Shown here piece by piece: positions 37,146 through 44,977 of a DNA stretch of 64,000 nt (its first letter is position 1; each line of letters begins with the position of its first letter). A model generated the notes under the pieces. It was given only the letters and a program-made list of their open reading frames with translations. It was not told where the DNA came from and searched no databases. The position numbers and the translations under genes are program-made. This DNA is from Mesorhizobium sp. (lineage in GTDB: Bacteria; Pseudomonadota; Alphaproteobacteria; Rhizobiales; Rhizobiaceae), in contig JAPUFC010000030.1 in assembly GCA_027492275.1 (NCBI GenBank), forward strand, positions 33,295-97,294. Reading direction: 5' to 3'.

Positions 37146-38096
37146 GTGAAGCCTGGCGGCACCCTGGTGACAATCGGCGAGCTTCTGGTCGAGTTCGTCT
37201 CGGCCGAACAGGGCTGCGGCCTGGAAAAGATGACATCCTATTCCGGCCCCTATCCCAGCGGCGCGCCGGCGATCTTCATCGACCAGGCCGCCCGCATGGG
37301 CGTCCCGACCAGGATGGCGGGATCGGTCGGGCGCGACGGGTTCGGGCGCCTGCTTCTTGCCCGCCTGCGCGAGGACGGCGTCAACACGGATCATGTGCGC
37401 GAAATCGACGGGCTGACGACCGGGACCGCCTTCGTCTCCTACTATCGGGACGGCTCCCGAACCTTCATCTTCCATCTGCGGGGCACGGCGGCCGAAGCGG
37501 TCGTGTTCGATCCCGACCTGCTTCCCGATACGGACGCCATCCTGCATGTGTCGGCCTCCTCGCTCGGCGCCCCTGCCTTGCGCGAGGCGATCATGACGGC
37601 CGCGGCCGAGGTGCTTCGCAGGGGCGGCAGGCTCTCCCTCGATCCGAACGCGCGCCCGGAGCTCATGCGCGACGAGGCGAGCCGCGCCGCGCTTCAGACG
37701 CTTCTGGCGCAAAGCCACATCCTGATGCCGAGCGTCGGCGATCTCGATTTTCTGTTCCCCGGCCTTGGGACGCAGGCGGCGATCGACGAGCTGCTGTCGA
37801 TGAAGGCGGAGATCGTCGCGCTGAAACGCGGCAACGCGGGCGCGCTCGTGGTCGCTCACGGCGAGCGGCATGAATTCGCACCCCATGCGGTGGACGAGGT
37901 CGATCCCACCGGGGCCGGAGACTGCTTCTGCGGCACCTTCGTGGCGCAGCTCATGCAAGGGCGCTCGATCGAGGAGGCCGGCCGGATGGCGAACGCGGCA
38001 GGCGCCCTCGCCGTGACCCGCCGCGGGCCGATGGAAGGCAACACCGGACCCGAGGAAATCCTCTCATTCATGAATCGGTCTTCGAAGCGGAGATAG
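37146..38096 (+). CDS. PfkB-family sugar kinase (tagatose kinase-like)
   Basis: The 316-residue ribokinase-family enzyme has the N-terminal GELLVEF strand, the AAR motif GGxGR-like region QAARMGVPTRMAGSVGRDGFG, and the C-terminal catalytic DPTGAGDCFCGTF (about residues 257-269), whose Asp deprotonates the sugar hydroxyl. GTG 37146 follows GGAGG. With a GatZ-type protein three bases downstream and a SmoS-like dehydrogenase nearby, phosphorylation of tagatose is the best guess; fructose or a deoxy-gluconate are alternatives. Confidence 0.85.
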   Translation: MKPGGTLVTIGELLVEFVSAEQGCGLEKMTSYSGPYPSGAPAIFIDQAARMGVPTRMAGSVGRDGFGRLLLARLREDGVNTDHVREIDGLTTGTAFVSYYRDGSRTFIFHLRGTAAEAVVFDPDLLPDTDAILHVSASSLGAPALREAIMTAAAEVLRRGGRLSLDPNARPELMRDEASRAALQTLLAQSHILMPSVGDLDFLFPGLGTQAAIDELLSMKAEIVALKRGNAGALVVAHGERHEFAPHAVDEVDPTGAGDCFCGTFVAQLMQGRSIEEAGRMANAAGALAVTRRGPMEGNTGPEEILSFMNRSSKRR

Positions 38097-38099
38097 AGC

Positions 38100-39356
38100 G
38101 TGGAACGCCTGAGCAGGATGGCCGAAGCCAACCGGGCCGGCAAGCCGACCGGCCTGCCGTGCTTCTGCACGGCGAACGAGCACGTGCTGCGCTCGGTCCT
38201 GTCCTTCTCGGCCGCCGCCGGCTTGCCCACGGTCATCGAAGCGACCTGCAACCAGGTCAACCAGGACGGCGGCTACACCGGCATGCTTCCCGGCGACTTC
38301 GCCGGCTGGATCGATGATCTGGCCACGCAGGAAGGACTGGATCGGGACCTCCTGCTGCTCGGCGGCGATCATCTCGGGCCCAATCCCTGGCGGAAGCAAC
38401 CAGCAGACATCGCCATGGCAAAGGCGCGCACGCTGGTCCGCGACTACGCCAGGGCCGGGTTCAGGAAGATACACCTCGATGCTTCCATGGCGCTGGGCGG
38501 CGAGGCGCATCCGAGCTTCGAATGCGTCGCGGAGCGGGCGGCGGACCTGTGCGAAGTGGCGGAAAGCGCCGCCCCCGATCCCGACGCGCTCGTCTACGTC
38601 ATCGGAACCGAGGTGCCCGTTCCCGGCGGCGAGGCGGTCGAACCCGACAGGCTGGACGTCACCTCCGTCGACCGTCTGAGGAAGACGATCGACACGCACC
38701 GCGCCGCCTTCGCGGCCAGAGGGCTCGACGCCGCATGGGGACGCATCGCGTCGGTGGTGGCCCAGCCCGGCGTCGACTTCGGGCACTCGTCGGTCTACCG
38801 CTTCGATGCGGCCGCCGCCGCCGAGCTGAGCCGGTCCGTGCTGGACTTTCCAGGGCTGACCTTCGAGGCCCATTCCACCGACTATCAGCCGGCCGAAGCC
38901 CTGGAGCAACTCGTCGCCGGTCATTTCTTCTTCCTCAAGGTCGGACCGGAGCTGACATTCCGGCTGCGTGAGGCGCTCTTCGCGCTGTCCGATATCGAAG
39001 CCCTCCTCGATCTTCCGCATCCGAGCGAGCTGAAGCGCGTGCTGGAAGACCGGATGATCGCCAATCCCGAACATTGGCGCGACTATTATCGGGGCGGCGA
39101 GGCCGAGACCCGCCAGATGCGCCAGTTCAGCTACAGCGACCGCGCGCGGTACTATTGGGGAGACGCGCAGCTCGTTTCCGCCGTGCGGCGGCTGCTGGAG
39201 AACCTGTCCGGCGCCGGGCTGAAGGAAACGATCGTTTCGCAGTATTTCAACGGATACCCGTTCGGCCACGTGCCGACGGACGCGCGGGAACTCGTCAGCC
39301 GGCACGTTCAAACGACGGTGCGGCGCTATTTCGCGGCCTGCGGCTATTCCTGCTGA
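38100..39356 (+). CDS. gatZ: D-tagatose-bisphosphate aldolase class II non-catalytic subunit
   Basis: The 418-residue TIM-barrel protein matches GatZ/KbaZ: GLPCFCTANEHVLRSVL at the N-terminus, EATCNQVNQDGGYTGM (about residues 45-60), LLLGGDHLGPNPWR and DFGHSSVYRFD. In enterobacteria GatZ stabilises the aldolase GatY; rhizobial copies often stand alone and may be tagatose-6-phosphate kinases or epimerases, since no GatY is present here. GTG 38100 lies three bases after the kinase stop with GGAG overlapping it, so both are co-translated. The HxxE-like region near residue 280 is intact. Confidence 0.9.
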   Translation: MERLSRMAEANRAGKPTGLPCFCTANEHVLRSVLSFSAAAGLPTVIEATCNQVNQDGGYTGMLPGDFAGWIDDLATQEGLDRDLLLLGGDHLGPNPWRKQPADIAMAKARTLVRDYARAGFRKIHLDASMALGGEAHPSFECVAERAADLCEVAESAAPDPDALVYVIGTEVPVPGGEAVEPDRLDVTSVDRLRKTIDTHRAAFAARGLDAAWGRIASVVAQPGVDFGHSSVYRFDAAAAAELSRSVLDFPGLTFEAHSTDYQPAEALEQLVAGHFFFLKVGPELTFRLREALFALSDIEALLDLPHPSELKRVLEDRMIANPEHWRDYYRGGEAETRQMRQFSYSDRARYYWGDAQLVSAVRRLLENLSGAGLKETIVSQYFNGYPFGHVPTDARELVSRHVQTTVRRYFAACGYSC

Positions 39357-39472
39357 TCGGCGCGAACCACTCGCCTTCCGGACCCGTCCGCGCCCCACAT
39401 TTTCCTGAAGCACAATCGCGGACCGCCTCGCGCCGCTGGACCGCCGGCCCCTCACCCGCCTCGTTGCCTGGA

Positions 39473-39493
39473 GCGCGGAGCAATGCTCCGCGC
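39473..39493. repeat. 10-bp inverted repeat with one-base spacer
   Basis: GCGCGGAGCA and TGCTCCGCGC are perfect inverse copies around a single A, 117 bases downstream of gatZ. It may be a transcript-end hairpin for the kinase-gatZ operon, though no T-run follows. Confidence 0.45.
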
Positions 39494-39576
39494 GGCGACC
39501 GGAGGTCGGCGCGTCACGCGGACACGGTCACGCCATTCGACCGCCGCGGGGGTGGAAATTGGCTCTTGACTCTCTG

Positions 39577-39598
39577 TAGTATTCTACGAAACATATCA
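39577..39598 (+). promoter_or_regulatory. cyclic-amide regulon operator, copy A
   Basis: This 22-bp site contains GTATTCTACGAA followed by ATATCA and matches copy B at 18 of 22 positions. It overlaps the space just downstream of a TTGACT -35 element, so a bound repressor would block the promoter of the amino-acid-type ABC operon. The half-palindromic pattern GTAT-CTnCG-AG-ATA is the kind bound by GntR-family dimers. Confidence 0.75.
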
Positions 39599-39732
39599 AT
39601 CACGGTGCAGTGCACACTCGCACTGTCCGGCCGTTGAGGGCGCTGTCGATCTGTCGCAGTTTCCCAGGCGGTAAGGGGAATAGAATCATAATCAGGATCA
39701 CACAGTGGTCCGGCACCGAACGGAACCTCACA

Positions 39733-40614
39733 ATGGGTAAACTCACGACACTCATTGCCGCCGCCGCTTTGGCGGGCATGGCAAGCATTCAGTCCGCGCA
39801 GGCCGAGAGCGCCGCACCCCTCAAGCTGATCGAGGACGGCCAGCCGCTCCAGACGACCGCCTTCCCGAAGCCGTGGCCGATGGCCCACCTCGTCAAGCCG
39901 GGCACGCTGACCGTCGGCATCACCGCCAAGACGCCTCCCGGCTCCTTCACGGCCACGAACGGCGAGTTCGACGGCAGCCGGGTCCTGCTGTTCAAGAAGT
40001 TCGCCGACGATCTCGGCCTGAAGATCGAGTTCGTCCGCCTCGACTGGCCCGGCATCATGCCCGGCCTCGCGGCCAACAAGTTCGACATCGCCTGCGAGAG
40101 TGCCAACTGGACCAACGAGCGCCTGGTCTCCAAGGACTTCCTGCTGTCCAGGCCGATCATCGCGAACGCCACGATCGCCGTCGTGCGCAAGGACAGCGGA
40201 ATCAAGTCGTGGGCCGACACCGCCGGAAAACGCATCGGCAGCGTCAAGGGGGAGATCTTCCTGAAGTCGGTCGAGGCCGAGGTGAAGGGGGCCGCCGGCA
40301 TGCTCGAGATGCCGGGCCGTCCGGAAGGCATGCTGGCGCTCAACAACGGCCAGCTCGACGTCTTCATCATGGATCTCGTCGCGGCCCGCCCCCTGATCGC
40401 CAGCAGCACCGGGGGCGAGAACCTCGAGATCATCGGGCCGGCGAAGGGACTTTCGGTGGCCGGCGTCTGCGTCAACAAGAACGCGCCCGACCTGCTGCAG
40501 GCCGTCAACCTGCTGATCACCAACTACCGGGTGGACGGCAGCTTCGCCGAGCTGGAGCGGAAATACTACGGTTCCGACGAGCACGTGAAGCTTCTGTCCG
40601 TCCTGGGTTACTGA
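39733..40614 (+). CDS. amino-acid-type ABC transporter substrate-binding protein
   Basis: The 293-residue protein has a signal peptide MGKLTTLIAAAALAGMASIQ ending QAQA near residue 23, then a family 3 (bac_3) binding domain: GTLTVGITAKTPPGSF, the RVLLFKKFADDLGLKIEFV strand-helix and MPGLAANKFDIACESANWT. ATG 39733 is chosen for the signal peptide; the frame opens further upstream. It heads an operon of two permeases and an ATPase. The neighbourhood of ring-opening amidases suggests a cyclic amide or N-carbamoyl amino acid as ligand. Confidence 0.9.
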   Translation: MGKLTTLIAAAALAGMASIQSAQAESAAPLKLIEDGQPLQTTAFPKPWPMAHLVKPGTLTVGITAKTPPGSFTATNGEFDGSRVLLFKKFADDLGLKIEFVRLDWPGIMPGLAANKFDIACESANWTNERLVSKDFLLSRPIIANATIAVVRKDSGIKSWADTAGKRIGSVKGEIFLKSVEAEVKGAAGMLEMPGRPEGMLALNNGQLDVFIMDLVAARPLIASSTGGENLEIIGPAKGLSVAGVCVNKNAPDLLQAVNLLITNYRVDGSFAELERKYYGSDEHVKLLSVLGY

Positions 40615-40648
40615 CCCGCACCATCGCCCAAGCAGTCGGCATCCGGCC

Positions 40649-41311
40649 TTGAACCTCGACTTCTCGATCGTTCCCGCGATTGCCCCCTTCCTGTGGCAGG
40701 GGGTGAAAGTGACCCTGCTGCTGGTCGCCATCGTTCTGGTGGTGACCGCCCCGCTGGCGTTGCTGGTCGCTCTCGGCCGCGACTGCCGGCTGGGATGGCT
40801 GCGGGTGTCGCTGCAATATATCAGCTGGGTCATCCGTGGCGTGCCGCCGCTGATGATCCTGTTCTGCGTCTTCTTCATCGCGCCGCAGGCAGGATTGGAG
40901 ATCGACGCGTTTCCGGCGGCCGTGATCGCCATGACCTTGTTCATGACCTTCTATTTCGCCGAGGCGATCCGGGCCGGCCTGGCCTCGGTGCCGAAGGGGC
41001 AATATCAGGCGGCGCTGGCGCTGGGCCTGCCCCCGGGCCGCACGTTCGGGCGCATCGTCATGCCGCAGGCCCTGCCCTCGATCATACCGCCCTAGCTGTC
41101 GCATGCGACGGAAGTCGTGAAGAGTTCCGCACTCACCGCCACGATCGGCGTCGCGGACCTGACCGGCAACGCCTACCAGATGATCATGGCCACCGGCCGT
41201 CCCATCGAGATCGTGCTGGTCATCGGCGGCATCTATGCCTTGCTCGACGCCGTGCTGCTGACGGGTCAGTCATGGGCCGAGCGCCGCTGGGCGTTCCGGA
41301 CGGTGCGTTGA
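40649..41311 (+). pseudogene. amino-acid ABC transporter permease interrupted by an in-frame amber codon
   Basis: Read through, this is a full 220-residue His/Glu/Gln-type permease with the EAA loop EAIRAGLASVPKGQYQAALA and further helices to RRWAFRTVR. TAG at 41093-41095 cuts it after residue 148, and the same frame continues with family sequence (LSHATEVVKSS, then ALTATIGVADLTGNAYQM) to TGA 41309-41311. There is no frameshift. The likely parent codon is TTG or TCG by one base change. The start TTG 40649 lacks a strong ribosome site. The upstream and downstream transporter genes are intact, so the lesion is recent, a sequencing error, or suppressed. Confidence 0.85.
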
Positions 41312-41312
41312 C

Positions 41313-41963
41313 ATGGACGCGTCCGTGGCGATGGTCCTGCGATACGCCCCGCAGATATGGGACGGGTTCCTGCTGACGATCTTCCTGTCGGCGGTGACCA
41401 TCGCGGTCTCGACCCCTTTCGGCTTTCTCGTGGCGCTCGCGCGCGAATCCCGCCAGCCGCTGCTGAACTGGCCTGCCGCCGTCTTCGTCAACGTCTTTCG
41501 CGCGCTGCCGCTGCTGGTCATCCTCTATTTCTCGTTCTACGGCCTGCCGCAGCTCGGCTTTCCGCTGTCGCCGGTCACCGCCGCCCTGCTCGGCATGATC
41601 CTGTCGAGCATCGCCTTCATGAGCGAGGATATGCGCTCCGGCCTCGTGGGCATCGATCCCGGGCAGTACCAGGCCGCCGCCGTCCTTGGCTTGACGCGCC
41701 GCCACACGATCGTGCGGATCATCCTGCCGCAGGCGCTGCGGATCATGGTGGCGCCCTACATCACGCGGGCGATCATCATCGTCAAGGGCACCTCCCTGGC
41801 GTCGATCGTGGCGGTCAGCGAATTGACCGGGACGATCTCCGGCCTCGTGTCGATGACCTACAGCGCCTTCAATTTCCTGCTGGTCGGAGCGGCGCTCTAT
41901 CTCCTGCTCAATGCGCTGCTGGCAGCGCTGCAAGGCTATATCGAACGCAGATTGTCATGGTGA
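41313..41963 (+). CDS. amino-acid ABC transporter permease
   Basis: The 216-residue permease has about five membrane helices beginning [21 protein letters not shown] (residues 18-38, split at Ser/Thr positions) and the HisM/GlnP-type EAA loop [21 protein letters not shown] near residues 110-130. It begins one base after the stop of the interrupted permease. Its stop overlaps the ATPase ATG as TGATG. Many such systems need two different permeases, so this one may or may not work alone if its partner is truncated. Confidence 0.93.
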   Translation: MDASVAMVLRYAPQIWDGFLLTIFLSAVTIAVSTPFGFLVALARESRQPLLNWPAAVFVNVFRALPLLVILYFSFYGLPQLGFPLSPVTAALLGMILSSIAFMSEDMRSGLVGIDPGQYQAAAVLGLTRRHTIVRIILPQALRIMVAPYITRAIIIVKGTSLASIVAVSELTGTISGLVSMTYSAFNFLLVGAALYLLLNALLAALQGYIERRLSW

Positions 41964-42769
41964 TGACCCAGCCAGAACAGACACCCGGCGACAGGCCCAT
42001 CCTCTCCATGAGGGGCATCGCCAAACGCTACGGCGACCGCCCCGTGCTCAACGGCATCGATCTCGACATCGCGAAGGGCAAGGCGGTCGCCATCATTGGC
42101 GCCAGCGGTTCCGGCAAGACGACGCTGCTGCGCTGCATCAACTACCTGGAAGTGCCGGACGCCGGCGAAATCCGCGTCGACGGCAGGCTGATCGGCCAGC
42201 GGATGACGGCCAGGGGCGCGGTGCCGGCAGGCGCGCGGGACCTGCGGCTGCAGCGCGCGGACATCGGTATGGTGTTCCAGCACTTCAACCTGTTCCCGCA
42301 CTTCACGGCACTCCAGAACATCATCGAGGCGCCGATCGCTGTCCGTGGGCTCGCCCGCGGCGAGGCAGTGTCGGAGGCCATGGCCCTGCTCGAAAGCGTC
42401 GGGCTGGCCGACAAGGCCGACAGCCTGCCCAGCAGGCTTTCGGGCGGCCAGCAGCAGCGCGTCGCGATCGCGCGCGCACTGGCCATGAAACCCAAGCTGA
42501 TGCTGTTCGACGAGGTGACGTCGGCGCTCGACCCCGAACTGGTCGAGGACGTTCTCAAGGTCATGCAGCAGCTCGCCCAGTCGGGCATGACCATGGTCGT
42601 GGTGACGCACGAGATGATGTTCGCGCACGACATAGCCGACCACGTCGTCTTCATGGACGGCGGCGCGATCGTCGAGCAGGGGCCGCCCGCCCAGATCTTC
42701 GGCAATCCTCGGCACGCCCGCACCCAGGCGTTTCTCCAGCGTTCGCTGAAGCGACGCACATTCGCCTGA
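41963..42769 (+). CDS. amino-acid ABC transporter ATP-binding protein (GlnQ/HisP type)
   Basis: The 268-residue ATPase has Walker [10 protein letters not shown] (about residues 39-47), the Q-loop [18 protein letters not shown], the signature [15 protein letters not shown] and Walker [17 protein letters not shown] with the switch [12 protein letters not shown]. No regulatory extension is present, as expected for the polar amino acid group. ATG 41963 overlaps the permease stop; an ATG at 41957 is also possible. It ends the transporter operon, 36 bases before the next operator copy. Confidence 0.94.
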   Translation: MTQPEQTPGDRPILSMRGIAKRYGDRPVLNGIDLDIAKGKAVAIIGASGSGKTTLLRCINYLEVPDAGEIRVDGRLIGQRMTARGAVPAGARDLRLQRADIGMVFQHFNLFPHFTALQNIIEAPIAVRGLARGEAVSEAMALLESVGLADKADSLPSRLSGGQQQRVAIARALAMKPKLMLFDEVTSALDPELVEDVLKVMQQLAQSGMTMVVVTHEMMFAHDIADHVVFMDGGAIVEQGPPAQIFGNPRHARTQAFLQRSLKRRTFA

Positions 42770-42804
42770 GCTTCTCGCGCAGCGCTTGCCAGCCCCCGAT
42801 TCAT

Positions 42805-42826
42805 TGGTATACTACGAAGAATATCA
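42805..42826 (+). promoter_or_regulatory. cyclic-amide regulon operator, copy B
   Basis: The site begins TGGTATACTACGAAG and ends ATATCA. Compared with its own reverse complement it matches at 16 of 22 positions, so it is a true near-palindrome. It lies 39 bases before hyuA and matches copy A at 18 and copy C at 17 of 22 positions. Confidence 0.78.
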
Positions 42827-42865
42827 GATGATGACCTCACCATCCGCCCTGCCGTTCAATCGTCG

Positions 42866-44977
42866 ATGCCTCCCATGACCGAGAAGAAGAAGGCCCGCAT
42901 CGGCATCGATATCGGCGGCACGTTCACGGACGGCGTGCTCGAAGTCGGCGGCCGCAGGCACACGACCAAGGTTCCGACAACGCCGGCCGCGCCTCAGCTC
43001 GGCATGTTCGACGCGATCCGCTCGCTGCTGTCGATCGCCCGGATCGCGCCGGATGACATCGCCCTGATCGTTCACGGGACCACGCTGGCGACCAACGCGC
43101 TGATCGAGCGCCGCGGCGCGAGAACGGCGCTGATCACCACCGAAGGATTCCGCGACGTGCTGGAGATGCGCGGCGAGGACCGGTATGACCAGTATTCGCT
43201 GGCGCTCGACATTCCGGCCCCGCTGGTGCCGCGGCGCCTTCGTCTGCCGGTGGCCGAGCGCATGGACGCGCGCGGCAACGTTCTGCGCGCCCTCGGCCGG
43301 GACGCCCTCCCCGCCATCGTCGAGACTCTGCGGCGCGAGGAGGTCGGCTCCGTGGCGGTCGCGTTCCTGCACAGCTATGCAAATCCGGCGCACGAGGATT
43401 TCGTTGCGGACATGCTGGCCCGCGAACTGCCGGGCGTGCCGGTCTCGCTGTCGTCGCAGGTATCGCCCGAGATCCGCGAATACGAGCGCATCTCCACGAC
43501 CTGCGCGAATGCCTACATCCGGCCCGTCATGGAACGCTACCTGGCCAGCCTGCCGGAACAGATCCGAGAGATGGGCCTCGACTGCCCGCTCCTGATGATG
43601 CTGTCCAGCGGCGGCCTGACCTCGATCGAAACCGCCATGCGGTTCCCGGTCCGGCTTGTCGAATCCGGGCCCGCGGGCGGTGCGATCTTCTCCAGCCACA
43701 TAGCCCGCTCCTACGGCCTCGACAGGGTGCTGGCCTTCGACATGGGCGGGACGACGGCGAAGCTGTGCCTTCTGGAAGGCTCCCAGCCGCACATGGCGCG
43801 CAGCTTCGAGGCGGCCAGAAACGAGCGCCATCGCAAGGGCAGTGGCCTGCCATTGCGCATCCCCGTCATCGAGATGGTCGAGATCGGCGCCGGCGGCGGA
43901 TCGATCGCCCATCTCGACAAGCTGGGCCGGCTCGCCGTGGGCCCCGAGAGCGCCAGCTCGGCGCCGGGACCCGCCTGCTACCGCCGCGGCGGCACGCGCG
44001 CCACCGTGACGGACGCCAACCTCGTCATCGGCCGCCTCGACGCGGCGACCTTCGCCGGCGGCGAGATGCCTCTGGAGACGAAGCTCGCCGAGCAGGCGGT
44101 CGGACGCGACGTCGCCGCCGGCCTCGGACTTGACGTGCCCGCCGCCGCGCGCGGCATCATCGAGATCGTCGACGAAGCGATGGCGGGCGCGGCGCGCGTC
44201 CACGCCACGGAGCGCGGACGCGACATCGGCGAGCACACGATGATCGCCTTCGGCGGCGCCGCGCCGCTCCACGCGGGCCATCTGGCGCACAAGCTGAAGA
44301 TCGATCGCTTCATCATCCCGCGCCAGGCCGGCGTCGGCTCGGCGGTCGGCTTCCTGCAGGCGCCGATCTCCTACGAGATCGCCCGCACCGACTGGCAGAC
44401 GCTCGCCGATTTCGATCCCGCCCGCCTGAACGGCGTGTTCGCGGCCCTTTCGGCGCAGGCCTTTGCCGTCGCCGGCCCGGCATCGCTCGGCCGACCGCTG
44501 GTCGAGCATCGCATGGCCGCGATGCGCTATGTCGGCCAGGGTTACGAGATTCCCGTCCCGCTGCCGACGCGTGACCTGCATGACGACGACGTCCCGATGC
44601 TCGCAGACCGTTTCGCGAAACTCTATGCGGCGCATTTCAGCCGGGCGATGCCCGATGCGCCGGTCGAAATCCTGACGCTCAGCGTCAACGTGACGACCGA
44701 GGAGGAGCCGGTCGGCGGCCACGGCGCCGGCGATCCCGAGCTCCATGCGGCGGCGCCCGCCGGCACGCGCCGCGTCTACGACGGCGCGACGGGCGCGCTT
44801 CGCGACGTGCAGGTCTTCGACCGCGACAGCCTCGCGCCGGGCGCGAGCATCCGGGGACCGGCGATCCTGGTGGAAGCCGAGACGACGACGATCCTGCCCG
44901 CCGGCTTCGATGCCGTCATCGACCGCCTCGGCGCGATCGACTGCCGCCGCACAGCCGCCATGGAGGCCCGCCCGTGA
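42866..44977 (+). CDS. hyuA: hydantoinase/5-oxoprolinase subunit A
   Basis: The 703-residue ATP-dependent amidohydrolase subunit has the actin-like phosphate loop IGIDIGGTFTDGVLE (residues 12-26), VHGTTLATNALIER, the LLMMLSSGGLTS region, ESGPAGGAIFS and a second phosphate loop FDMGGTTAKLCLLEG (about 292-306). The C-terminal beta domain is complete. HyuA activates the amide oxygen of a ring such as hydantoin or 5-oxoproline with ATP, together with HyuB. It overlaps hyuB by four bases (ATGA-type). The ligand ring cannot be named. Confidence 0.94.
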   Translation: MPPMTEKKKARIGIDIGGTFTDGVLEVGGRRHTTKVPTTPAAPQLGMFDAIRSLLSIARIAPDDIALIVHGTTLATNALIERRGARTALITTEGFRDVLEMRGEDRYDQYSLALDIPAPLVPRRLRLPVAERMDARGNVLRALGRDALPAIVETLRREEVGSVAVAFLHSYANPAHEDFVADMLARELPGVPVSLSSQVSPEIREYERISTTCANAYIRPVMERYLASLPEQIREMGLDCPLLMMLSSGGLTSIETAMRFPVRLVESGPAGGAIFSSHIARSYGLDRVLAFDMGGTTAKLCLLEGSQPHMARSFEAARNERHRKGSGLPLRIPVIEMVEIGAGGGSIAHLDKLGRLAVGPESASSAPGPACYRRGGTRATVTDANLVIGRLDAATFAGGEMPLETKLAEQAVGRDVAAGLGLDVPAAARGIIEIVDEAMAGAARVHATERGRDIGEHTMIAFGGAAPLHAGHLAHKLKIDRFIIPRQAGVGSAVGFLQAPISYEIARTDWQTLADFDPARLNGVFAALSAQAFAVAGPASLGRPLVEHRMAAMRYVGQGYEIPVPLPTRDLHDDDVPMLADRFAKLYAAHFSRAMPDAPVEILTLSVNVTTEEEPVGGHGAGDPELHAAAPAGTRRVYDGATGALRDVQVFDRDSLAPGASIRGPAILVEAETTTILPAGFDAVIDRLGAIDCRRTAAMEARP

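Larger units (their letters stand above)
39357..39732. other. 376-bp intergenic region with hairpin, promoter and operator
   Basis: No gene is supported here. It holds a stem at 39473-39493, a candidate -35 TTGACT at 39566-39571 and the first copy of the cyclic-amide operator at 39577-39598. The upstream frame of the binding-protein gene reaches 39610 but has no signal-peptide character before 39733, so 39599-39732 is probably an untranslated leader. Confidence 0.6.

Noticed and set aside
39610..39732. Earlier start of the amino-acid-type binding protein
   Set aside because: The added 41 residues are basic and lack signal-peptide character; ATG 39733 directly begins a good signal peptide.
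41117..41311. A separate small gene after the amber codon
   Set aside because: Its sequence is the missing C-terminal part of the permease in the same frame, with no ribosome site of its own.
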